From positions 1 through 7,259 of the forward strand of contig JADGAO010000086.1 in assembly GCA_015231995.1 (NCBI GenBank): a DNA stretch of 7,259 nucleotides. The letters are read 5' to 3'. Shown piece by piece: positions 1 to 6,448 of this stretch (within the stretch, counting starts at the first letter, position 1; each line of letters begins with the position of its first letter). The notes beneath the pieces are model-generated. The model searched no databases. It had not been told where the DNA came from and saw only the letters and a program-made list of their open reading frames with translations. Both the position numbers and the translations under genes were made by a program. This DNA comes from Nitrospinota bacterium. GTDB lineage: Bacteria; Nitrospinota_A; UBA7883; JACRLM01.

Positions 1-1818
1 AGATTCGGGCATCTTAAGGAAACCCTCGAAAATCTTCCTTCATCCCCCGGCGTTTACCAGATGAAGGACGAAAACGGCAAAGTCCTCTACGTCGGCAAGG
101 CTTTATACCTGCGTAGCAGGGTGCGGTCGTATTTCCAGGAGTCGGCGGAGCATACCCCTCGCATCGCGCTGATGGTGGAGAAGGTGCGAAACATTGACCT
201 TGTGGTCACGGCGTCGGAGCTTGAGGCTCTCATACTTGAAGACAACCTGATAAAGAAACTCCGGCCACGCTACAACGTCCTGCTGAAGGATGACAAAAAT
301 TACCCTTACCTGAAACTGACGACCAACGAGTCTTTCCCTCGCCTGATACTCGTGCGAAGGGTGGAAGATGACGGTTGTCTCTATTTCGGCCCTTATGTCT
401 CCGGCAAAGCCGTCCGTTCCACCATGCGGTTGATCCACAATATTTTCCCGCTGAGGCAGAGCCGGGACAACCTGGACGGCAAACCGTTCCGCAGGCCATG
501 CCTGAACTATCAGATGAAACGATGTCTTGCCCCATGCGCCGGATTGGTGACGCGGGAGGAGTACATGCAGTTGGTCAACGAGGTCGCGCTTTTCCTGAAA
601 GGTCGCAACTCCGAGCTTATAGGAACCCTCACGCAGAGGATGATGACTGCGTCGGATAGCGAGAGGTTCGAATCGGCCGCCATGCTCCGCGACCAGATAT
701 CGTCCATACAACAGCTTGCCGAGAAACAGAGAATCACCAGCGCAAACATGGAGGATGAAGACGTAATAGCCTCCCACGAAGAAGCGGGCAAAGCCATCAT
801 CAAGATATTCCAGGTTCGCGCGGGCAAGCTAAACGGCGACCGCGGGTTCATGTTCGACAGGCTGGAGAAGGCCGACAGGGCCGAGGCGTTATCCGCGTTC
901 GTCCGCCAGTTTTATTCCGACGGGATGGAGATTCCGCCGGAGATACTGGTGAGCGACGAGCCGGAAGACAGGGAGACGCTCGAAGAGCGATTGAGCGCCA
1001 TGAGAGGGACGAAAGTTCGGATAGCCGTCCCGTCGCGAGGCAGGAAACGGGAGCTAATTGAGATGGCCCGGCGCAACGCGAAATTCAGCCTCGACGCGCA
1101 TTTGAACACAGCCAGAAGCAGGGACGAGGCCCTGGCGGAGATAAAGAACCTGCTCGGCCTGCCGAGGATACCGGACGTAATAGAAGGGTACGACATCTCC
1201 AATACCAGCGGGGTGTCGTCGGTGGGGGCTGTTGTGGTTTTTCGCGGCGGCGTTCCAGCCAAGGACGATTATCGCAAGTACAGAATTAAATCCGTGGCCG
1301 GGCCGGACGATTACGCGTCGCTGGCGGAGGTGCTGGAGCGCAGGTTCACTAAGTTAAAAGAGGCGGGGGAAATATTTGACGGGCTTCTCGTTATTGACGG
1401 CGGGAAAGGGCAGGTGAGCGCCGCCGCCGCGAAATTTAAAGAGATCGGTGTGGATGCGCCCCCAATGGTCGGGATAGCCAAAGGAGAGGATAGGGAGAAC
1501 CCGGAGACGGACGAGTTTTATACGCCGGGTTCCACGAAGCCTGTCGCTTTCCCCCCGTCGTCGCCGGGGCGTTTTTTGCTTCAGCAGGTGCGTGACGAAG
1601 CCCACAGGTTCGCTGTGGCGTATCATCGCAAACTGCGCGGCGCAAGCTCCATAGAGTCGTCTCTAGACCGGGTGAGCGGGCTTGGGCCAAAACGAAAGAA
1701 ACTATTGCTGACGAAGTTCGGCTCCGTCAAACGCGCGCGCTCCGCAAGCATGGCGGAGATAATGGAAGCGCTGTCCGTTTCGGAGAAGGTGGCGAAGAAG
1801 ATATTGGAGAGTTTGTAG
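1..1818 (+). CDS. uvrC: UvrABC excinuclease subunit C (5' end outside window)
   Basis: UvrC makes the 3' and 5' incisions on either side of a lesion bound by UvrB in nucleotide excision repair; it acts in the cytoplasm on DNA. The frame is open from base 1, and bases 1-60 already encode the conserved N-terminus (LP-SSPGVYQM), so the ATG at 61 is internal and only a few residues are missing. In window numbering (codon 1 at base 1) the domains are: GIY-YIG nuclease about 14-95 with Y19, Y30-V-G and R40; UVR motif for UvrB binding about 200-235 (FESAAMLRDQ); RNase H-like second nuclease with D398 (YDISNT), D466 (VIDGGKGQ) and H535 (RDEAHRFA); tandem helix-hairpin-helix about 552-605 (SGLGPKRKKLL, FGSV). 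The 605 visible residues match the usual length of about 600. The TAG stop lies inside a repeat element. No damage or frameshift is seen. Confidence 0.97.
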   Translation, partial: RFGHLKETLENLPSSPGVYQMKDENGKVLYVGKALYLRSRVRSYFQESAEHTPRIALMVEKVRNIDLVVTASELEALILEDNLIKKLRPRYNVLLKDDKNYPYLKLTTNESFPRLILVRRVEDDGCLYFGPYVSGKAVRSTMRLIHNIFPLRQSRDNLDGKPFRRPCLNYQMKRCLAPCAGLVTREEYMQLVNEVALFLKGRNSELIGTLTQRMMTASDSERFESAAMLRDQISSIQQLAEKQRITSANMEDEDVIASHEEAGKAIIKIFQVRAGKLNGDRGFMFDRLEKADRAEALSAFVRQFYSDGMEIPPEILVSDEPEDRETLEERLSAMRGTKVRIAVPSRGRKRELIEMARRNAKFSLDAHLNTARSRDEALAEIKNLLGLPRIPDVIEGYDISNTSGVSSVGAVVVFRGGVPAKDDYRKYRIKSVAGPDDYASLAEVLERRFTKLKEAGEIFDGLLVIDGGKGQVSAAAAKFKEIGVDAPPMVGIAKGEDRENPETDEFYTPGSTKPVAFPPSSPGRFLLQQVRDEAHRFAVAYHRKLRGASSIESSLDRVSGLGPKRKKLLLTKFGSVKRARSASMAEIMEALSVSEKVAKKILESL

Positions 1819-1959
1819 GGGCGAACCTTTTGTCACCCTTACCAAGGGGGACCGCAACGCAGTTGCGAGGGGGTTTAATTAAACCCCACCGGCGCGAAAA
1901 CGCGCCACCTCCCCTTGTTAAGGGGAGGGAAAAGGGCAGACACACAGGTCTGCCCCTAC
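1815..1959. repeat. Palindromic MITE-like repeat between uvrC and the PilZ gene
   Basis: The 145-bp block begins with gtaggggc (1815-1822) and ends with its exact reverse complement gcccctac (1952-1959). It is an imperfect inverted repeat centred on ggggtttaattaaacccc (1870-1887, a perfect 18-bp palindrome). The reverse complement of the left arm and the right arm share, in order, TTAAACCCC, a short GC hairpin, CCCCTTG-TAAGGG, AAAAGG and GCCCCTAC; the right arm is longer by 17 nt (81 against 64). Each arm also folds locally: 1836-1848 (ccctt/aaggg), 1853-1867 (cgcaac/gttgcg), 1891-1906 (ggcgcg/cgcgcc), 1908-1928 (cctcccctt/aaggggagg) and 1934-1955 (gggcagac/gtctgccc). It encodes no protein. 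The GTAGGGGC...GCCCCTAC ends resemble short interspersed repeats seen in many bacterial genomes; mobility is inferred, not shown, and no target-site duplication is evident. Confidence 0.7.
1930..1955 (-). terminator. Rho-independent terminator of the che-PilZ operon
   Basis: Read on the - strand, directly after the PilZ stop codon, GGGCAGAC and GTCTGCCC form a perfect 8-bp GC-rich stem with a 6-nt loop (CTGTGT), followed at once by TTTT. This is the classic form of an intrinsic terminator and it lies at the end of the operon. The U tract is short (four, then CCC), so efficiency may be moderate; the further hairpin at 1908-1928 could back it up. On the + strand no stem in the block is followed by a T run, so a uvrC terminator is less clear. 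Confidence 0.6.
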
Positions 1960-2342
1960 TCCTCGTCCTCGTCAGGCTGGTTGTGCTGGATAAGGTTGTA
2001 AAGCAGTTCGCTGGATTCCGGCTCCAGCCCGGTGAATTTAAGCCCCATTCCAGGGCCGGTCTTCGGGTCGGACAGTCCGTCGTCAACGGAGATGATCCTG
2101 ACCACCTCATACATGCCGTTTATTTTTTCTTTGCGCATCCCCGCGCTCAGTATGATCGAAAACTCCCCTTTGACCCCCATCTTCAGGGGTTTTGCGGTTG
2201 AAACGAAAACCCCGTTCATGCTGATGTCGTGCGTGCGTTTATATACCAGCGCCTTGCCTTCGTGATTGACCACTATTTCCGTGGTGAAGGGAACCCTGTT
2301 GCGCGTGCGTTTGACGGCTTTGCCGCCGGAGTTTTTTTTCAT
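1956..2342 (-). CDS. PilZ-domain protein, probable c-di-GMP receptor
   Basis: The 128-residue protein is a single PilZ domain. It has the two ligand-binding signatures of the family: R12-x3-R16 in the N-terminal arm and D39-x-S41-x2-G44 (DISMNG) on the first strand pair, then a conserved GMGLKF strand near residue 100. PilZ proteins bind the second messenger c-di-GMP and relay it to a partner such as a motor, a secretion system or an enzyme; the partner cannot be read here. No signal peptide or membrane segment is seen and the C-terminus is acidic (DEDEE). The ATG lies 4 nt after the cheB stop (TGA-CGAA-ATG) without a strong Shine-Dalgarno, which suggests translation coupled to cheB. It is the last gene of the che operon, and its TAG stop comes from the adjoining palindromic repeat. 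Binding is inferred from motifs only. Confidence 0.9.
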   Translation of the reverse strand: MKKNSGGKAVKRTRNRVPFTTEIVVNHEGKALVYKRTHDISMNGVFVSTAKPLKMGVKGEFSIILSAGMRKEKINGMYEVVRIISVDDGLSDPKTGPGMGLKFTGLEPESSELLYNLIQHNQPDEDEE

Positions 2343-2346
2343 TTCG

Positions 2347-3372
2347 TCACACGTATGAAAGGATGGTTTCCGGTATCCTGCCCAATGGAACGACCTTGTC
2401 CACCCCGCCCATTTTTATCGCCTCTTTGGGCATCCCGAAAACGACGCACGAATCCTCGTCCTGCGCTATCGTGGACGCGCCGGCCTGTTTCATGGTGAGC
2501 ATACCCTGCGCCCCGTCGCTACCCATGCCCGTCATGATGACGCCGATGGAGTTTTTCCCGGCGGTCTTGGCCACGGAGTTGAACAGCGCTTCCACCGACG
2601 GGCGATGCCTGCACATAAGCGGGCCGTCCTTGACCTCCACAAAGTAGCGCGCCCCGGAGCGGCGCAGGAGCATGTGGCGGTTTCCCGGCGCGATCAGGCA
2701 CGACCCCGGTATCACAGAGTCTCCGTCGGAGGCTTCCTTGACGCTTATCGTCGAGAGGCTGTTGAGCCTTTCGGCGAACGCCTTGGTGAAAGTCTCCGGC
2801 ATGTGCTGGACGACGACTATCCCCGGGGAATTGACCGGCATCCGCGACAGCACCTCCTTTAACGCCTCCGTCCCCCCGGTGGAGGCGCCGATGGCCACGA
2901 CCTTATTGGTGGTCGCCACCATGGAGGTGAGCGGGGGTCTGACCGCCGCCTGGTGCGAGTTTGTGGCTTTGACCTTCGCGCGCGCCGCGGCTTTCACCTT
3001 GTCTATAAGCTCAGAGGTGATCTCCGCGAGGTTGTGTTTCTCCATCACGGGCTTTGCGACTATCTCCACCGCCCCGGCTTCGAGAGCCTCCATGGTCGTC
3101 TCCGCCCCCTTCTGGGTCAGCGAGGAGACCATCACCACCGGCAGTGGGAAATGCTTCATGAGCTTTCGCAGGAACGTCACGCCGTCCATCCTCGGCATTT
3201 CCACGTCCAGCGTTATGACGTCGGGCTTGAGCTGAATGATTTTGTCCCGCGCCACAAACGGGTCGGGCGCGGCCCCTACCACCTCGATATCGGGATCCGA
3301 CGATAGGGCCTTGGTGAGCACCTGGCGCACTATGGACGAGTCGTCAACTATCAGAACCCTGATTTTGGCCAT
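2347..3372 (-). CDS. cheB: Chemotaxis response regulator protein-glutamate methylesterase CheB
   Basis: CheB removes methyl groups from (and deamidates) glutamyl residues of chemoreceptors, resetting their signalling; phosphorylation of its receiver by CheA activates it. The 341 residues give the full two-domain layout. The receiver spans about 1-125, with acidic D10/D11, phospho-acceptor D56 (LDVEMPRMDG), S83/S84 and K107-P108. A linker covers about 126-155. The methylesterase domain spans about 156-341 with the catalytic triad S164 (GASTGG), H190 (VVQHMP) and D286 (GMGSDG), the same residue numbers as the enteric enzyme. Nothing essential is missing. It lies 40 nt after the Hpt-CheW gene; that gap holds a small hairpin (3399-3411) and an AAAGGA about 15 nt before the ATG, a long spacing for a ribosome site. 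An in-frame TAG upstream excludes an earlier start. The PilZ gene follows after 4 nt. Confidence 0.97.
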   Translation of the reverse strand: MAKIRVLIVDDSSIVRQVLTKALSSDPDIEVVGAAPDPFVARDKIIQLKPDVITLDVEMPRMDGVTFLRKLMKHFPLPVVMVSSLTQKGAETTMEALEAGAVEIVAKPVMEKHNLAEITSELIDKVKAAARAKVKATNSHQAAVRPPLTSMVATTNKVVAIGASTGGTEALKEVLSRMPVNSPGIVVVQHMPETFTKAFAERLNSLSTISVKEASDGDSVIPGSCLIAPGNRHMLLRRSGARYFVEVKDGPLMCRHRPSVEALFNSVAKTAGKNSIGVIMTGMGSDGAQGMLTMKQAGASTIAQDEDSCVVFGMPKEAIKMGGVDKVVPLGRIPETILSYV

Positions 3373-3412
3373 GGCCGCTATTTCAATTCCTTTCGTTGGG
3401 CGATATTCGCCT

Positions 3413-4357
3413 TCAGTAAAGCAGTCCTTCGGGGTCGCAGATGTCCGCCGAGTTGAGAAGGATTATGACGCCGTCTGGGGTGTCGCCTATCCCGTGCAAG
3501 AAATCGGTCGGTATCCCGCCCCGGAACCGATCCGGCGAGGTGATGTTCTTCGAGTGTATGTTGACGATGCCCGTCACCTCGTCAACCTTCAGGCCTGTGG
3601 CGCTTTTGGATATCTCCACCACAACTATGTTTTTCTCGGTTTCGTCCATGTTCCCGTCGTCGGCCATCCCAAGCCTGCGTTTAAGGCTGAAGACCGGTAT
3701 TATCTGGTCGCGCAGGTTCATGACGCCCTCGACGAAATCCTTCGTGTTGGGCACGGGCGTAACGGACTCTATGAGTATTATTTCCCGCACGTCCATTATG
3801 GCCAGCCCGTACTTTTCCGCGTCCAGCGTGAAAGTAAGGAATGTGCGCGTCTCATTGGCCGGATTGGGAGTTTTATCCTTCTTTTCGGCGGCCAGTTCCG
3901 GTTGGTGGCCCGTTTCTGCGGATGTATCCGTTTGAACGGCTGGCGAAACTTTCGCGGCCTGCGGCTGGGCTGGAGAAGACTGCTGAGAGGCGGGGGTTTC
4001 CTGCTCTTTTCGCGGCGGCCTGGCCGGTTTTTCCGGGGCGTCCGTTTTGCCGTAGCGCGCTAAATTGACCGATTCTTTGAGCGCGTCGAGGGCCGCGAAA
4101 AGCACGTCCATCTCGCCCGGCTCCACGCTCTTGCGTTCGCGGACGGCTTCAAGCAGGCTTTCGAGCTTCGTCCCTTCCGCGTGTATTTCGGAGAAGCCAA
4201 GCACCCCCGCGTTCCCCTTTACGCTGTGCACCCTTCGGAACACGTCGTCAATGAACTCTGCGTTGGACGGGTCTTTGTCCAGCTTTAGAAGCGTCTCCTC
4301 CACAGACTCGACATGAGACTGCGTGTCCGCGTAGAATTCTTCGATTAACTCTTTCAT
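3413..4357 (-). CDS. Hpt-CheW fusion protein (kinase-less, P1-P5-like)
   Basis: The 314-residue protein joins two modules usually found within CheA, without the kinase core. Residues about 1-100 form an Hpt (P1) four-helix domain with the phosphorylatable H44 in HSVKGNAG. Residues about 101-169 are a Pro/Ala/Gln/Lys-rich, probably disordered linker. Residues about 170-310 are a CheW domain (FVEGVMNLRDQIIPVFSLKRRLG region), which docks onto receptors and CheA. No dimerisation or HATPase domain is present, so it cannot phosphorylate itself and must receive phosphate in trans, presumably from the CheA encoded 87 nt upstream. A known parallel is Rhodobacter sphaeroides CheA3 (P1 and P5 only), phosphorylated by CheA4. 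It may act as a coupling protein with a phosphate store, or as a relay to a particular receiver. The ATG has AAAGGG six bases upstream. Domain calls are firm; the role is inference. Confidence 0.93.
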   Translation of the reverse strand: MKELIEEFYADTQSHVESVEETLLKLDKDPSNAEFIDDVFRRVHSVKGNAGVLGFSEIHAEGTKLESLLEAVRERKSVEPGEMDVLFAALDALKESVNLARYGKTDAPEKPARPPRKEQETPASQQSSPAQPQAAKVSPAVQTDTSAETGHQPELAAEKKDKTPNPANETRTFLTFTLDAEKYGLAIMDVREIILIESVTPVPNTKDFVEGVMNLRDQIIPVFSLKRRLGMADDGNMDETEKNIVVVEISKSATGLKVDEVTGIVNIHSKNITSPDRFRGGIPTDFLHGIGDTPDGVIILLNSADICDPEGLLY

Positions 4358-4444
4358 TCAAAACCCTTTTATCCCGAAAACCAAAGTGAAACGGGATTCT
4401 CCGCTATCGCTGAGGATAACAACTCTATCGCCCTGCAATGACGA
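4358..4444. other. cheA / Hpt-CheW intergenic region with hairpin and repeat-like sequence
   Basis: On the - strand an inverted repeat, ATCCCG...CGGGAT (plus-strand 4371-4376 and 4392-4397, loop 15 nt), ends just before the ribosome-binding site of the Hpt-CheW gene. Nearer cheA, the stretch carries two GCGATAG copies and a GTCATTGC segment. These recall the interspersed GTCATTGCGAGG...CGATAGCG repeats found in many bacterial genomes, but as a decayed copy at best. No clear promoter is seen. Confidence 0.3.
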
Positions 4445-6448
4445 CTACCTTCCCTGAAAAAGGGAAGACTCCTGCATGATTCCTTCGACGTTAAGCGCCA
4501 GCCCCACCTTGCCGTCGCCGAGTATCGCGCCGCCGAGAATACCCTTGATGTCCCTGAAGGTCTTCCCCAGGTCTTTTAACACGACCTGCGCCTCCTCGAT
4601 TATTTCGTCCACCAGGAAACAGCATCGTTTGTCTTCTTTTTCGATCACCATCACAACGCCGTCCCAGGGATGGTCGCATTTGGCCTTCACGCCGAAGAAA
4701 TCCCCAAGCCTCAGCAGTGGATAAAGAGTGTTGCGTATCTCGACGACCTCGCCCTTTCTCTTGACTGTGGATATCTGATTCTTCGACGGCCTGAGCGATT
4801 CTTTCACCCACTCCATCGGGATTATGTAGCGTTCCGTGCCCACCGCCACAAGCAGGCCGGATATCGTTATCAGCGTCGTGGACATGGGCATGATCAGCGA
4901 GAACGTGGATCCTTTGCCCAGAGCCGTCTCGATGTCCACCTTGCCTTTGACCTCTTTGATGGCGGTGAGGACAACGTCCATGCCGACCCCCCTGCCGGAG
5001 ACGTCGGTGATCCTGGCCGCAGTGGAGAAGCCGGGCATGAATATGATCTTGTAAGCCTCCTTGTCGGACATGGAGTCGGCGCCGGACTGGCTTATCAGCC
5101 CCTTCTCCACGGCTTTGGCCCGGAGCCTGTCTGCGTTCATCCCGTGCCCGTCGTCGGCGATGGTGATGATGAAGTCGCCCCCGATCTCCTCCGCGCCGAT
5201 GTGTATCTTGCCTATCGGGTCTTTGCCGGCGGATATCCTCTGATCGGTGGTTTCCAGCCCGTGATCCACGGCGTTCCTGATGATGTGGTTGAGCGGGGCC
5301 TCCAATTGCTCGTACAGGCTTTTGTCCACAAGGAGGTTTTCGCCCGTCAAGGTAAGATCCACCTGCTTGCCCATTCCCATCGCAAGGTCGCGCACCATGC
5401 GGGGGAACTTCTGGAATATGCCGTTGATGGAGACCTTCCGCACCTCCCCTATGCCGCGCTGGAGCTTGAAGGTCAGCTCGTTGAACTCCATGTTGGCGTT
5501 CCTGAACTCCGAAACTATCTTGTCGAGGTCCACGCCGAGCGTGAGTTTTTTCTGTATGTAGTTGAAGACCTCGGCGTTGATGATAAGCTCCCCGACAAGG
5601 TCCATGAACCCGTCTATCTTCTCTTCCTCGATGCGCATGGTCTTCTTGGCGGAGGTTTTTTTGTCCGTCTGTTTTTCGGCTTCCTTGGTCAGCTTTTCCT
5701 TGGCGGTCTCGTCGGCTTTCTTCCTCTGCTCCTCGGTGGCCTTTGTTATTTCCTCGGTGGTCACCTTGCCCTGCTCGACGAGGATTTCGCCCAGCTTTTT
5801 CTGGGAAGACAACGCCTCGGCCACGTCGCCGTCGCTGACCACGCCCTGTTCGACGAGGATTTCGCCAAGGCGCGGCACGGAGCCGTCGTGCATGGCCTCC
5901 TCGCCCAGCGTCAACCGGCGCAGTTCGTTGATCATGCCCATAAGAGCCGCCACGGACGGGGTCTCCAGCAGGCCGTCCTCCGCCAGCACCTTGCGCAAAT
6001 CCTGTATCCTGGCGAATATCTGGGCGGGAGTGGCCTTTTCCGCCTCCTCGACCGACTCCAGCTGGGCCTCGACGGAGGAGAGGATTATCTGGTCTTCATC
6101 AAGCAGTTGGTCGGACATGTCTCCCGTAGAAAGCCGGGTGAACATGTTCGAAAGCGAATCCTTGCCCTTGAGCAGGATGTCTATGATCTCCCTGGTGACG
6201 TTGCGCTTGCCTTTGCGAAGCTCGTCGAGGAGGTTCTCCATCTTGTGGGCGAACGTGCGGACGTGGTTGAGATTGAAGAACGAGGAGGAGCCTTTGATGG
6301 AGTGGACGCCCCTGAAGATGGAGTTTATGACTTCGGAGTCCTTGGGGTTCCTCTCCAGGGAGATGAACTGGGCGTCAAGCCCGTCGAGCGCCTCCATCGT
6401 CTCCTTGATGAACTCGTCAAGGATTTCCCTGTCAATTCCTTCTATCAT
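4445..6448 (-). CDS. cheA: Chemotaxis sensor histidine kinase CheA (no P2; MshEN-like linker)
   Basis: CheA autophosphorylates in receptor arrays and passes phosphate to receiver proteins. From the ATG at 6448 (667 residues): P1/Hpt about 1-105 with H49 in HSIKGSS; a helical linker to about 190; a tandem motif RLGEILVEQG / KLGEILVEQG at 193-241 where a P2 domain might be expected; a Lys/Glu-rich stretch 242-270; P3 dimerisation about 271-330 (FMDLVGELIINAE); P4 ATPase with N box N392-A-V-D395-H, G1 box D432-D-G-H-G436 and G2 box G485-R-G-V-G489-M-D; P5 CheW-like about 527-667. All catalytic boxes are present; no C-terminal receiver. A GTG at 6490 in the same frame would add 14 residues, but the ATG at 6448 overlaps the upstream stop as TGATG, has GGAAA about 6 nt ahead, and gives the usual CheA N-terminus, so I prefer it. 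Translation is probably coupled to the response regulator. Confidence 0.96.
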   Translation of the reverse strand: MIEGIDREILDEFIKETMEALDGLDAQFISLERNPKDSEVINSIFRGVHSIKGSSSFFNLNHVRTFAHKMENLLDELRKGKRNVTREIIDILLKGKDSLSNMFTRLSTGDMSDQLLDEDQIILSSVEAQLESVEEAEKATPAQIFARIQDLRKVLAEDGLLETPSVAALMGMINELRRLTLGEEAMHDGSVPRLGEILVEQGVVSDGDVAEALSSQKKLGEILVEQGKVTTEEITKATEEQRKKADETAKEKLTKEAEKQTDKKTSAKKTMRIEEEKIDGFMDLVGELIINAEVFNYIQKKLTLGVDLDKIVSEFRNANMEFNELTFKLQRGIGEVRKVSINGIFQKFPRMVRDLAMGMGKQVDLTLTGENLLVDKSLYEQLEAPLNHIIRNAVDHGLETTDQRISAGKDPIGKIHIGAEEIGGDFIITIADDGHGMNADRLRAKAVEKGLISQSGADSMSDKEAYKIIFMPGFSTAARITDVSGRGVGMDVVLTAIKEVKGKVDIETALGKGSTFSLIMPMSTTLITISGLLVAVGTERYIIPMEWVKESLRPSKNQISTVKRKGEVVEIRNTLYPLLRLGDFFGVKAKCDHPWDGVVMVIEKEDKRCCFLVDEIIEEAQVVLKDLGKTFRDIKGILGGAILGDGKVGLALNVEGIMQESSLFQGR
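4449..4467 (-). other. Hairpin at the 3' end of cheA
   Basis: In the cheA transcript CTTCCCT and AGGGAAG form a perfect 7-bp stem with a 5-nt loop (TTTTC) in the last codons, ending just before the TAG stop. No U tract follows, so it is not a normal terminator. It could slow 3' decay or partly attenuate downstream expression, or it could be chance. Confidence 0.3.
5726..5872 (-). repeat. Tandem 25-residue repeat within cheA (MshEN-like motifs)
   Basis: Two units of 75 bp encode CheA residues 193-216 and 218-241. The core LGEILVEQG is identical in both. At the DNA level 5768-5794 and 5843-5869 match at 25 of 27 bases. The near-identity suggests an internal duplication. The units resemble the N-terminal domain motifs of MshE/GspE-type secretion ATPases. 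Confidence 0.75.

Noticed and set aside
61..63. ATG as start of uvrC
   Set aside because: The frame is open upstream and encodes the conserved LPSSPGVY segment, including a GIY-YIG tyrosine.
103..777. 224-codon open frame on the - strand inside uvrC
   Set aside because: Antisense to strongly conserved UvrC domains, with no recognisable motif.
1830..2201. 123-codon open frame on the + strand through the palindromic element
   Set aside because: It reads hairpin repeats and then the antisense of the PilZ gene.
2863..2887. 7-bp inverted repeat cgcctcc/ggaggcg in cheB
   Set aside because: It lies in codons for the conserved GASTGG nucleophile region; GC-rich coding constraint explains it.
3236..4063. 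275-codon open frame on the + strand across cheB and the Hpt-CheW gene
   Set aside because: It crosses two well-supported antisense genes and ends in Arg/Gly/Phe-rich low-complexity sequence mirroring the Pro/Ala linker.
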